Positions 46,421 to 55,580 of a stretch of 64,000 nt of DNA are shown here, one piece after another. Source of the stretch: Calothrix sp. NIES-4105 (GTDB taxonomy: Bacteria; Cyanobacteriota; Cyanobacteriia; Cyanobacteriales; Nostocaceae); the NCBI RefSeq assembly GCF_002368415.1, contig NZ_AP018290.1, forward strand, positions 7,121,717-7,185,716, written 5' to 3'. The translations under genes were made by a program, and so were the position numbers. Numbering within the stretch: position 1 is the stretch's first letter; the number at the start of each line of letters is the position of its first letter. Below the pieces are notes generated by a model. That model had not been told where the DNA came from. It made no database searches and was given only the letters and a program-made list of their open reading frames with translations.

Positions 46421-46549
46421 GCAGGTTAACCCAAGTCTAAACTCAAAACAGACAAATCAATAAACCTGCCCTCCCCCACAAACGCGCAAGTCACCTAAAC
46501 CCGCTCTAAAATAGAAGTAAGAAATGTATGAATTTAGATAAAGTAATTT

Positions 46550-48055
46550 ATGAAAGTAAAAATATCTAACTTAGGAGTCGTAGAGCAAGCAGAGATTAAT
46601 TTAAAACCATTGACAATATTTGTTGGCGCCAACAGTACAGGTAAAACATGGACAGCTTATGCTTTAGCGTCAATATTTGGTCAGTACGGACTTGACAGAT
46701 ATATAAAAGCATATAACAATAATCTAACTCAAACCAAATACAAATTATTAGAAGATGCTGTAGAAAATTTTATACAATTAGGTAACACTCAAATAGATTT
46801 AATAGAGTTAACCAAAAATTATGGCGATAAATACATCAATGATGTTTCTAGTCAGGCGCCTAATTGGATAGCAGAATTTTTAAATACAGATAGAGCCGAC
46901 TTCCGAAACTTAAAATTAAATATAGATATATCAGAATCTCAAAATGAAATAATTAATAGAGTTAAAAATTATTCTTTAGACAAACATATCTCCTTTGGCT
47001 CCCAGTTCACTGTAAAAATCATAAAGCAGCAAGGATAAAATGATATTTACTTCTTCATTATTTATGAGGGAAATTCTAAAAAAATTCCTAAAGTTTTAGA
47101 CAAAATTTTTAAATATATATTTTTTGAGACAATTTTTGATATAATCCATAAATGCTTGTATTCGTATATTTATATATTTCCAGCAGAGAGAACAGCTTAT
47201 ACAGGTTTTCCTTTGACTATTAATGCAAAAGAAGTAAAACTTAATATAGAAAAGTTAATTCAAGAAATTGAGCAAGAAGACTCATTATTAGACACCAAAG
47301 CCAATATTAATCAAGAAAAAACCTTAATGAAACTGATTAAGCTTCGGGAATTATTAGATGAAAAAGTAGATACAACTAATAAAGGTAATAAACCAATAAT
47401 CAAAGGAAGTGCCGCTATCCAAAGTTTAGTATAAATCATAGCAAAAGCCTATACTGTAGAAGATACAAATAGAAAACAACAAGCACAAGAAAACCCAACA
47501 ATTCAACATTATATAGACTCGGCACAAATATTAGAACAAAATATACTGTATGGTAATGTTAAAATTGATTCATCGAAATCGCAGAATGAAATAGTATTCC
47601 AGTCTTCAAATGGCGCCAATCTTGAAATGCAGGTTTCTTCTTCAATGGTTAAAGAACTGACACCGCTACTTTTATGCTTGAGATACTTAGCAGAACCAAA
47701 CAATTTACTTATTATAGATGAGCCTGAGATGAATTTACATCCCGAAGCTCAAGTACAAATAATTGAATTTTTGGCAATGTTAGTCAACGCTGGCTTAAAT
47801 ATTCTAATTACAACTCACAGTCCTTATATCATTGACCATTTGAGTAATTTGATGAAAGCTGCTAAGTCCGATGACAAACAAAGCCTCAAAAATAAATTTT
47901 ACCTAGAAGATACACAAGCTTTTATTTCTCAAGAAAATGTTTCTGTCTATTTATTCGAGGATGGTACTACAAAAAATATACTGTCAGAAAACGGTTATAT
48001 AGACTGGCGAACTTTTGGAGACGTTTCAGAATACATATCTCACGTATTTATGTGA
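46550..48055 (+). pseudogene. AAA15/OLD-like ATPase interrupted by two in-frame TAA codons
   Basis: About 500 codons in one frame. N-terminus MKVKISNLGVVEQAEINLKP with Walker A GANSTGKT; C-terminal ABC-type NLLIIDEPEMNLHPEAQ (Walker B) and ILITTHSPYIIDHL. The frame is cut by TAA at 47036-47038 and TAA at 47432-47434, yet the coding sequence continues in the same frame through both (NDIYFFIIYEGNSKKIP after the first; IIAKAYTVEDTNRKQQA after the second). No frameshift is seen. This is a single gene of the AAA ATPases that drive nuclease-based defence systems. It is either a young pseudogene or, less likely, recoded. Confidence 0.85.
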
Positions 48056-48084
48056 TAGATATGTGAGGAGCAAATATATAAGTT

Positions 48085-48618
48085 ATGCCATTCAACACAT
48101 TATTATTATCGGGATGCTTACTACCTGGTGAAACAAGCTTTGGAGAAAGTGGAGGCAAAGTAAGAATACAACCTAAAAGTGGAGAAACTCTACTATTTTT
48201 CTCTATTGACGACCAGTCTAACTCTAATTGTGGATTTCGTCAGGTTTTAGGTATTAATCAAGAAAACATGTAAATTTGTGACTTGATTATATTTTATGCA
48301 AACACTAATGATAAAATAATCTGCTTTGTCGAATTAAAAGGTAGTGACTTAAAAACCGCAGTTCAACAAGTCATTAATACTTATGAGAGTTTTAAAAGAT
48401 ATTTAGTAAATTCTAAACAAAAGAGTAACTTTATTAACTTTACAGCAAAAGCGTACATTAAATTTGGCGGTTCTGTACCGCAAGAACTTGATAAGTATAA
48501 AAAAGAGTTAAATAAAGTATTTGGAGAACATAACTTTGATTTAAGTAGAAATGAAGATTTAGGCGATTTTATTAGAGGTGTTACACAGCAACCTAAAGGT
48601 AAACGAAAAAATAGATAA
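48085..48618 (+). pseudogene. Partner gene of the ATPase, putative nuclease, one in-frame TAA
   Basis: One frame of about 177 codons, MPFNTLLLSGCLLPGETSFG to the basic end PKGKRKNR, interrupted by TAA at 48271-48273 (GINQENM, stop, ICDLIIFYANTNDKI). The segment CDLIIF...ICFVELKGSD has the Asp...Glu-x-Lys arrangement of PD-(D/E)xK nucleases; that assignment is mine and needs a profile search. It starts 29 bases after the ATPase stop, so the two form a pair. Confidence 0.65.
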
Positions 48619-48820
48619 AAAGTATCCAACAGCGAAATAATCAGCGTACAACCACAATAACCGTAAGGGCGGGTTAACCCAAGTCTAAACTAAAAACAGA
48701 CAAATCAGTAAACCCGCCCCCACAAACAGACAAATCAGTAAACCCGCCCCCACAAACAGACAAATCAGTAAACCAACCCCCACAAACAGACAAATCAGTA
48801 AACCCACCCTAAAATATAAG
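48617..48820. repeat. Second copy of the dacB 3' end plus tandem 30-bp repeats
   Basis: 48627-48664 repeats the end of dacB (TATCCAACAGCGAAATAATC, AGCGTACAACCACAATAACC) with few changes. 48667 onward repeats the following spacer (GGGCGGGTTAACCCAAGTCT). Four 30-bp units follow, ACAAACAGACAAATCAGTAA with A and a CCCGCCC-type end, between about 48693 and 48810. Confidence 0.85.
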
Positions 48821-48846
48821 TAAAAATCTTGTTGGGGATTCAATTT

Positions 48847-49113
48847 ATGGCCACCCTAGGTGAACTGGAATTACCAGATAACTTGTATGAACGTCTACAG
48901 GAACTGGCAGAAGCTGATAATCGCTCGGTAGAAGCTCAAGCAATTGCAATACTACAAAATGTTATATTCAACAGAATGCAGCACTCAGAAGACAAGAGGC
49001 GCCAAGATGTACTACAAATTATAGAGGACATCCGTATTCGTCGTGAAAATCGCAATTCGGATATTAAATGGCTTGACAGTACAGAATTGATTAGAGAAGA
49101 CCGCGATAGATGA
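48847..49113 (+). CDS. VapB/FitA-type antitoxin
   Basis: 88 residues from ATG 48847 (a TTG at 48829 is in frame). Ribbon-helix-helix start MATLGELELPDNLYERLQEL and AEADNRSVEAQAIAIL, then a charged helix DVLQIIEDIRIRRENRN and the tail DSTELIREDRDR that would bind the toxin. The partner toxin gene overlapping its stop is truncated to 23 codons. Confidence 0.8.
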   Translation: MATLGELELPDNLYERLQELAEADNRSVEAQAIAILQNVIFNRMQHSEDKRRQDVLQIIEDIRIRRENRNSDIKWLDSTELIREDRDR

Positions 49114-49181
49114 TGACTACTTTTAAATGTCTGGTAGATGTAAGTCTTGATTTTTGCCGCTTTACGGTTTCAGTAGTATAA
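49110..49181 (+). pseudogene. Truncated VapC toxin remnant
   Basis: ATG at 49110 overlaps the antitoxin stop (ATGATG). The frame reads MMTTFKCLVDVSLDFCRFTV and stops at 49181. The beginning KCLVDVSL matches a PIN toxin start (..vvDaSv..), but nothing of the remaining ~110 residues follows in any frame I checked. Confidence 0.65.
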
Positions 49182-49631
49182 AGCGTGGCGCCTATATTTA
49201 CTATTCAATGAAGCAAAATTTCTTTTTTTCGCATGAAAATAAGGACAGTTGCTCTAAACCTGAGCTAAACTGGAAAAAAACTGCTGGAGGACGGACTGCA
49301 ACCGCCCTCGATAGCAGAGGAACGCTAATGTGTAAGTTATCATGATGTCTCTGAAAAAATCTTCCGGGTAAATCCTGAAGTATTTAACAAAGATATCAGT
49401 ACTATTCAGTAGTTTTACAGTGGTAATGATAACTGATATAGTATTATTTTTTGAGGTATTGTCGGTGATCAAGCTTCTATAGTGCATCTGGGTCTATGCC
49501 CAAGCTGCGAAGTTTCTCACATTTTAGAATTGGATTTTTATTGAATGCGGTAGAGACGCGAAATTTACCTGCGGTACACTCCGCTCTGCGCGTCTCTACA
49601 TTACATTATTATATTTACTTGTACGCATGTT
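49182..49631. other. Spacer with GTAGAGACGCG repeat
   Basis: No gene supported. GTAGAGACGCG at about 49550 pairs with CGCGTCTCTAC at 49588-49598. Short open frames at 49154-49345 have no recognisable content and may be debris of the lost vapC. Confidence 0.45.
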
Positions 49632-50948
49632 CTAACTTAATTTATCTATGATGCATTGGGCGATGCGTTGCGCGGCGCCTGCGGAACCCATTCTTCTTAG
49701 ACCATTTTTAGCAATTACGTGTAGTTTGTCAGGATAAGCGAAGAAGTTTTGCACTTGCTGACCTATGTTGGCTGCTTGTTCAACCAAGATTATTGAATCA
49801 CCTAGTAGACGACTTTGGGCTTCCGCAAATCCTGGGGTAAATTGCGGGCCTTCACCTGGTATTATAAATGCTGGCTTGCCTAAACCGATAAATTGCTCTG
49901 TTGCTGTTCCTGCCATTGCTATTGCCATATCTCCCATATGCAGGCAGTCGTTATAAGCGTTTTGTGTCAAAACTAGATGGGCATTTTTTTGCTTAAAAGT
50001 CAAGGCGTTAGTATCAGAAAATTTCAAAGGTAGTTCTTCTAGTGAAATACGGCGCCAGCCTTGTGAAATTAGAGTAGTAGAAAGAATATTACAATCGAGA
50101 CTCCCAGCAATGGCGCCTAAAAGTACCAAGCTTTTAGAAGTATGTGTAGTTGGAGCGTACATTGTTTCCAACAGCGAAGAAACACCAATCATGATTTTTT
50201 CCCAGTTTGCATATGCTTCGGGAGCGCGCGAACCGGGTAATAATGTCACAATTAAGGGTCGAATTATTTCTTTATGTTCTGCGTCAATACTATAAGAACG
50301 GTATGTAGGGAACGACGGTTCTAGTCCATCCATCATTGGGTTCCCCAAGTCAAATGCTCTTACATTCATTTTTTGCAAAATTTCTGTTGTTAATGAATCT
50401 CTAGGGAACACTGCTTTACACCGGCGCCGAGTCATTAACCAGCGCTCCCACGGATGGTAAATTGAACCTGAAAAGTTTTCCCAGTAGGCGCCTTTATTGG
50501 TTCTCTTTAATAATCCAACTTCTGAGCGCACGTAATATTCAGATTTTGCTGTTCCTACAAACGCATAATTGGCGCCGCTAATAAACCCAAATAGTAAAGG
50601 AACAATATCACCCACTGCTAAAACAGCACTTTTCTTGCCTAAAGCGTTTTGTTCTTTCACCCATTGCTTAGTAGCCTTAATTTGATTAAGCGTAAGCTGT
50701 ATCAAACCTCCTTTGACATCGCGGACTAACTGCTTCGAGTCCATATATAAGAACCCACCACTGGGCATTGCCTGTACAGAACCAATAAAGGGGATATCGA
50801 GTTTTTTATAAGCATGTCCTTCCCCTGCTAAAGGCAACACAAAGATTTGCGGTGCATTTTCTAACTCTAAAAGTGAATGTAAAATCTTAGTCGCGACTAT
50901 ATCCTCGCCGTGACCGTTGCTTAATACCAGTAACTGTAGCTGTGTCAT
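49632..50948 (-). CDS. Lipid-A-disaccharide synthase-related protein
   Basis: 438 residues, a conserved cyanobacterial/chloroplast relative of LpxB without proven activity. N-terminal Rossmann start LQLLVLSNGHGEDIVATKIL and a C-terminal GT-B nucleotide-sugar region: MGDMAIAMAGTATEQFIGLG and KPAFIIPGEGPQFTPGFAEA. The GSRAPEAYANWEKI stretch corresponds to the LpxB GSR motif. It may glycosylate a lipid carrier; the substrate is unknown. Diverges from the Omp85 gene, which suits an envelope role. Confidence 0.85.
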   Translation of the reverse strand: MTQLQLLVLSNGHGEDIVATKILHSLLELENAPQIFVLPLAGEGHAYKKLDIPFIGSVQAMPSGGFLYMDSKQLVRDVKGGLIQLTLNQIKATKQWVKEQNALGKKSAVLAVGDIVPLLFGFISGANYAFVGTAKSEYYVRSEVGLLKRTNKGAYWENFSGSIYHPWERWLMTRRRCKAVFPRDSLTTEILQKMNVRAFDLGNPMMDGLEPSFPTYRSYSIDAEHKEIIRPLIVTLLPGSRAPEAYANWEKIMIGVSSLLETMYAPTTHTSKSLVLLGAIAGSLDCNILSTTLISQGWRRISLEELPLKFSDTNALTFKQKNAHLVLTQNAYNDCLHMGDMAIAMAGTATEQFIGLGKPAFIIPGEGPQFTPGFAEAQSRLLGDSIILVEQAANIGQQVQNFFAYPDKLHVIAKNGLRRMGSAGAAQRIAQCIIDKLS

Positions 50949-51140
50949 ATTTTAATAATCACTTAAGAAGTAGGGAGTAGAAAGTGGTGTATGTATTGGA
51001 ACATTTAGCACTACTTAACTGTCTAGTTGGGTTAAGAGGAGAAATGGGGAGGACAAGCATTTTCTTGGTGCTGGAAGTTAGTATTATCCCCATTGCTTTA
51101 CCTCGCTACAACTAACTCCCAGTTAAATCAGGCAAATTTT

Positions 51141-53444
51141 ATGCGAGTTTCTTCGGCTGCGATTTTAACACTCGCCAGTGTTTCTACTGGCAATTTTTCT
51201 GAAAAAGCAATTGCTGTTCCTACTAACTTCAAGGCGCCTACAACTACAAATAATGTAGTAGTACCAACAATTGAAAGTACGGAGGCGCGAGTTGACACAA
51301 TTGCTCAACCGGAGACTGGCGATTCCCCCCAATTCTCCCAGAATACTGGTAGTGTGCAAAGTAGTACCAATAACAATTCAACTGTAGTTATTAAAACCAA
51401 GGTTGCTTATTCAGTAAAAGCACCCGTCCCAATTCCTGTTCCTTCTGTACAGGCAACTCAAACAAAACAACCCGTCCCAATTCCTGTTCCTTCTATACAG
51501 GCAACTCAAACAAAAGCACCCGTCCCAATTCCTGTTCCTTCTGTACAGGCACAAAAAAAACCCGTCCAAATTCCCGTTCCTTCTATACAGGCACAAACAA
51601 AACAACCCGTTCCAATTTCTGTTCCCTCTGTCAGAACTAGTTCAACTGCACCTGTACCTACTGTTAAACCAACTCCAATACAACCAGTACAAGCACCTAT
51701 TAAAGAAGACCCAAATCTGGTAGTACCTGCTGTTGATGTACAAATAGTTGGCGCCACTCAAGAATTACAAGATATTATTCGCCAAACTATTAAAACTAAA
51801 GTTGGGGGAGACACAAGTGTTGCTCTTTCTCAGAAAGATGTAACAGCAATACTAGACACAAAATTATTTAGCAGCGCGCGTGTTAACACTAGTAATACAC
51901 CCAATGGCTTAAGAGTAGTCTACCAAGTACAGCCTTTGGTTGTACGGTCTATACAGTTATCCGGTGCCAAAGCTTTAACATATCAAGTTGCCCTTCAATC
52001 ATTCAAAGAACAAATCAATAAAGATATTAGTCCGTCAACTTTAAAACAAACGGTACAAAAAATAAACCAGTGGTACAAAGACAATAATTACAGTCTTGCG
52101 CGCGTTATCTCGATTCAACCTAACCAACTAGGTATTCTAACAGTTAATGTTGCCGAAGGGGTTGTCGGTGATGTCAAGTTTAAATTTGTAAATGATAACG
52201 GTGAAACAGTTGATAGTAAGGGAAAACCCGTAACTGGACGTACAAAAACAGACTTCATCGCTAAACAATTAAAGTTGAAGCCAGGTGATGTATTTAAAGA
52301 TGATATTATCCGTCAAGACGTAATGCGGTTATATGGCTTGGGTTTATTTGAAAGCGTCAATGTAACACTTGATGGTGATGCGACAAAAACCGATGTCGTT
52401 TACTTAGTCAAAGAAACAGGCGCGCGTTCGGTAAATTTAGGAGGTAGCTATAACGCTGACCAAGGTATTATAGGTACCGTGAACTACCAAGACAAAAACG
52501 TTGGCGGTATAAATGATACTTTAAGTGCAAATCTTCAAGTCGCGCGTCGCGATTTACAGTTTGATAGTACCTTTAACAGTCCTTACCGCATCACAGACCC
52601 TAACCGTATTGGCTACACCATCAACGCTTTCCGCAAAAATGGAATTTCAGACATCTTAAATGGTGATGTCAAATTAGCTAACGGTGACAGAATTCGCGAA
52701 GGTAAAGTTGGTGGTAGCATAAGTTTCCAACGTCCTATTGATGATTGGAATGCTTCACTAGGGTTTAACTACGAGCGCGTTACTACACGCGACCGTGATG
52801 GCAAAATTACTCCTAATGACGAACTCGGTAATCCTTTAACAGCAAGTGGAACAGGTATTGATGACCTGGCAACTGTTTCATTAACAGCTACAAAAGACCG
52901 TCGCGACAATCCTCTCAACCCCACCAACGGTTCTATTCTCAGAGTCAGCACTGAACAATCAGTTCCTTTAGGTAACGGCAATATCTCAATGAACAAACTT
53001 CAAGCTACTTACAGCCAATTTGTTCCCGTCCAACTTTATAAAAGTAAGCAACCTCAAGTTTTTGCCGTTAATCTCCAAGCAGGTACAGTTTTAGGTACCT
53101 TGCCTCCATATGAAGCATTTGCATTAGGTGGTCCTAGCTCCGTGCGTGGATATGATGCTGGTAACGTCGGTACTGGTCGTAGTTATGTACTTGCCTCTGC
53201 CGAATATCGTTTTCCAATTATCCAAGCTTTGGGTGGTGTAGTTTTTGCTGATTATGCTTCTGATTTAGGTTCAGGAGATTCTGTGATTGGGAACCCAGCA
53301 GGAGTACGCGGTAAACCCGGAACTGGCTTTGGTTACGGCGCCGGCGTTCGATTTGACTCTCCTTTAGGTTTGCTGCGCGCGGACTACGGCATCAACGACC
53401 AAGGTGAAAGTCGTCTCCACTTTGGAATTGGACAAAGGTTTTAA
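51141..53444 (+). CDS. Omp85/BamA-family outer membrane assembly protein (Toc75-like)
   Basis: 767 residues from ATG 51141 (TTG 51093 is in frame). N-terminal export signal MRVSSAAILTLASVSTG. A low-complexity linker with five copies of a ~16-residue PVPIPVPS[IV]QATQTK unit lies at about 92-166. POTRA domains follow (VQIVGATQELQDIIRQTI; QPLVVRSIQLSGAKALTYQV; SLARVISIQPNQLGILTVNV), then a 16-strand barrel (NLGGSYNADQGIIGTVNYQD, FALGGPSSVRGYD with the VRGY loop-6 motif) ending LHFGIGQRF. Inserts barrel proteins into the outer membrane. The repeat linker is larger than I would expect for the family. Confidence 0.93.
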   Translation: MRVSSAAILTLASVSTGNFSEKAIAVPTNFKAPTTTNNVVVPTIESTEARVDTIAQPETGDSPQFSQNTGSVQSSTNNNSTVVIKTKVAYSVKAPVPIPVPSVQATQTKQPVPIPVPSIQATQTKAPVPIPVPSVQAQKKPVQIPVPSIQAQTKQPVPISVPSVRTSSTAPVPTVKPTPIQPVQAPIKEDPNLVVPAVDVQIVGATQELQDIIRQTIKTKVGGDTSVALSQKDVTAILDTKLFSSARVNTSNTPNGLRVVYQVQPLVVRSIQLSGAKALTYQVALQSFKEQINKDISPSTLKQTVQKINQWYKDNNYSLARVISIQPNQLGILTVNVAEGVVGDVKFKFVNDNGETVDSKGKPVTGRTKTDFIAKQLKLKPGDVFKDDIIRQDVMRLYGLGLFESVNVTLDGDATKTDVVYLVKETGARSVNLGGSYNADQGIIGTVNYQDKNVGGINDTLSANLQVARRDLQFDSTFNSPYRITDPNRIGYTINAFRKNGISDILNGDVKLANGDRIREGKVGGSISFQRPIDDWNASLGFNYERVTTRDRDGKITPNDELGNPLTASGTGIDDLATVSLTATKDRRDNPLNPTNGSILRVSTEQSVPLGNGNISMNKLQATYSQFVPVQLYKSKQPQVFAVNLQAGTVLGTLPPYEAFALGGPSSVRGYDAGNVGTGRSYVLASAEYRFPIIQALGGVVFADYASDLGSGDSVIGNPAGVRGKPGTGFGYGAGVRFDSPLGLLRADYGINDQGESRLHFGIGQRF

Positions 53445-53524
53445 GTATAAAAAATGGTCAATTTACCCACCACATCTATAATTAAATAGATTTGATTATT
53501 AGAGAACGTGCGGAGCGCGCTGTT

Positions 53525-53878
53525 ATGACAGGTAAAGATAAAGGACAGGGATTTGGCTTCGGTTTGGGTAAAATGAAGGAACTGGCAGATGCTTTCAAAA
53601 AAGCACAGCAAGTTCAAGAAGGCGCCAAGAAGCTCCAAGATGAGTTGGAAGCAATGGAAATTCAAGGCGAAGCTGGTGGTGGTATGGTTCGCGTAGTTGT
53701 TAGCGGCAACCAAGAACCTAAGCGAGTTGAAATTTCTCCTAACGCTTTAAATGAAGGAGCAGATGTACTTTCTGACCTAGTTACTGCTGCGATGAAAGAC
53801 GCTTACAACAAGTCCACAACAACAATGCGTGAGCGGATGGAAGAATTGACTAGCGGACTGGAACTACCAGGATTTTAG
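53525..53878 (+). CDS. ebfC: YbaB/EbfC family nucleoid-associated protein
   Basis: 117 residues from ATG 53525 (an upstream in-frame start at 53492 would add eleven residues). The family core is complete: [40 protein letters not shown] and [18 protein letters not shown]. Small dimeric DNA-binding protein, possibly acting on DNA organisation or gene expression. It lies after the Omp85 gene and before a phosphatase gene; a hairpin follows. Confidence 0.92.
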   Translation: MTGKDKGQGFGFGLGKMKELADAFKKAQQVQEGAKKLQDELEAMEIQGEAGGGMVRVVVSGNQEPKRVEISPNALNEGADVLSDLVTAAMKDAYNKSTTTMRERMEELTSGLELPGF

Positions 53879-53898
53879 TCAGATTAGATTGTCAAATC

Positions 53899-53931
53899 AG
53901 ATATCCGACTTTTTGAAAAAGTCGGGTATCT
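53899..53931. terminator. Terminator-like hairpin
   Basis: AGATATCCGACTTTTT (53899-53914) and AAAAAGTCGGGTATCT (53916-53931) form a 16-bp stem with one mismatch, twenty bases after the ebfC stop codon. The T-run and A-run inside the stem would suit termination on either strand. Confidence 0.6.
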
Positions 53932-53971
53932 ATAAGTCTAAAAATTAACTATTAACTCTTATCAAGATTTA

Positions 53972-54448
53972 ATGACATACAAACTGTTATTTGTTTGCCT
54001 TGGTAACATTTGTCGCTCTCCATCAGCGGAAAACATCATGAACCATTTGATTAATGAGAATGGTTTAAGTCATAGCATTGTATGTGATTCGGCAGGTACT
54101 TCAAGCTACCATATCGGCAGCCCTCCTGACCGCAGGATGAGTGCTGCTGCACTACAAAAATTAGGCTTTAAACTTCAAGGTCGAGCTAGACAGTTTTCTA
54201 AGTCTGATTTTGAAGACTTTGACTTGATTCTCGCTATGGACAAAGATAATTATGCGGATATTCTAGCTCTCGATACAACTGCAAAATATCAGCACAAAGT
54301 CAAATTGATGTGCGATTTTTGTGAGCGTCACACCCTTAGAGAAGTACCTGACCCTTATTATGGTGGCGCCGAAGGATTTAACCAGGTGATTGATTTACTT
54401 GTTGATGCCTGTTCCGGTTTGCTAAACCACGTGAAAGCTTATTTGTAG
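53972..54448 (+). CDS. Low-molecular-weight protein-tyrosine phosphatase
   Basis: 158 residues. The P-loop CLGNICRS has catalytic Cys9 and Arg15. The general-acid Asp is in REVPDPYYGG near the C-terminus (the DPYY/DPYF motif). It is full length, with all conserved parts (DSAGTSSYHIGSPPDRRM). Acts on phosphotyrosine proteins, often tyrosine kinases controlling exopolysaccharide export, but no such kinase is seen here. Own start after a terminator-like hairpin; an inverted repeat follows at 54444. Confidence 0.93.
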   Translation: MTYKLLFVCLGNICRSPSAENIMNHLINENGLSHSIVCDSAGTSSYHIGSPPDRRMSAAALQKLGFKLQGRARQFSKSDFEDFDLILAMDKDNYADILALDTTAKYQHKVKLMCDFCERHTLREVPDPYYGGAEGFNQVIDLLVDACSGLLNHVKAYL

Positions 54449-54532
54449 GTTGGCTTCGCTTTTCGAGAACCCAACGAGCGTCAAAATATTGGTCAAAATG
54501 TTGGGTTCATGGGCGCCTCCACCCAACCTACA
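54444..54532. repeat. TGTAGGTTGG...CCAACCTACA repeat
   Basis: TGTAGGTTGG (54444-54453) pairs with CCAACCTACA (54523-54532). Inner parts GAGAACCCAAC and GTTGGGTTC also pair. This is a very common cyanobacterial spacer repeat. Overlaps the stop of the phosphatase gene. Confidence 0.7.
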
Positions 54533-54743
54533 GTTATCGTAATTATAAATTTTTTACTATATTACGAAATGTAACTTAAACTTCACAAAAATTATTAATT
54601 TAATATTTTCTTTATAAATATGCTCAAAGAGAGTTAACAACAGATAATAGTGTCATAGTATGAAATGTAGAAGTACTATTCATTAAACAGTGGTAACTCG
54701 TAGTGCTTATAAGGTCGAATTTGTAAGTCGGGGTTTAGAGTCC

Positions 54744-55397
54744 ATGCCCTTGACAATTCTTGTTGTGGATGATGATTTGGGCACTCGTTTATCTATCAGT
54801 GATTATCTTGAACTGTCTGGCTACTCGGTGATTGCTGCTCTGGATGGCGAAGAGGCTCTAACAATGGTGGAGCGCTACCATCCCGACTTAATAGTAACTG
54901 ACATAGTGATGCCACGAATGAATGGCTACGAACTCGTTCGTCGAGTGCGTCAGCAACCAATGTTCCGTTTATTACCTGTAATTTTACTTACAGCCCGAAC
55001 TAAAACTCAAGAACGAATCTTAGGTTATCAATCAGGATGCGATTTGTACTTACCCAAACCATTTGAACTTGAAGAGTTAGCTGCTGCAATTCGTAATCTT
55101 TTGGAGCGTTCGCAAATTATTCAGTCAGAATATCGTCTTTCACATAGCGAGGAGTTATATAATTCAAACCAAAACCCACCTATAGAGAAACCAAAAGTTT
55201 TTGAACCTCTAAGTAATCGAGAGCAAGAAGTGCTTAGATTAATCAGTGACGGACTTTCTAACATCGAAATGGGTGATAAGCTCCACCTTAGCCCACGTAC
55301 TATTGAGAAATACGTTAGTAGTTTACTTCGGAAAACGGCAACTAGTAACCGCGCGCAGCTTGTGCGTTTTGCAATCAAACACGGTCTTATAGAGTGA
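54744..55397 (+). CDS. NarL/LuxR-type response regulator
   Basis: 217 residues from ATG 54744; an in-frame GTG at 54690 would add 18, and the choice is not firm. Receiver domain: acidic pocket VVDDD, phospho-acceptor Asp53 in LIVTDIVMPRMNG, Lys in LYLPKPFE. After a linker, a LuxR helix-turn-helix: LSNREQEVLRLISDGLSNIE and LSPRTIEKYVSSLLRK. Similar to cyanobacterial orphan regulators related to Ycf29. No histidine kinase gene is adjacent, so the partner is encoded elsewhere. Confidence 0.9.
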   Translation: MPLTILVVDDDLGTRLSISDYLELSGYSVIAALDGEEALTMVERYHPDLIVTDIVMPRMNGYELVRRVRQQPMFRLLPVILLTARTKTQERILGYQSGCDLYLPKPFELEELAAAIRNLLERSQIIQSEYRLSHSEELYNSNQNPPIEKPKVFEPLSNREQEVLRLISDGLSNIEMGDKLHLSPRTIEKYVSSLLRKTATSNRAQLVRFAIKHGLIE

Positions 55398-55580
55398 TGA
55401 GTGGAAAGTGCTGAGTGCTGAGTATAGTTAGGAGTATTGAGTTAGAAGTTAGAAGTTAGAAGTTAGAACTCAGCACTCATTACTCAGAACTCAGCACTCA
55501 GCACTCAGCACTCAGAACTCAGAACTCAGCACTCAGCACTCAGAACTCAGCACTCAGCACTCAGCACTCATAACTCCTCA
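55398..55580. repeat. Heptanucleotide tandem repeats (STRR type)
   Basis: Direct seven-base units CAGCACT and CAGAACT run almost without break from about 55466 to 55572. The complementary form AGTGCTG occurs at 55408-55421 and GTTAGAA units at 55441-55467, so the block can also fold. These are the short tandemly repeated sequences known from heterocystous cyanobacteria. A second block is at 60249. Confidence 0.92.

Noticed and set aside
48693..48810. Possible CRISPR-like 30-bp repeats
   Set aside because: Same reason: contiguous units without unique spacers.
51411..51757. Cys/Gly-rich minus-strand frames
   Set aside because: They are antisense images of the Pro-rich repeats in the Omp85 gene.
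55398..55580. Heptamer block as a novel repeat
   Set aside because: It matches the long-known STRR class of heterocystous cyanobacteria, so it is not new.
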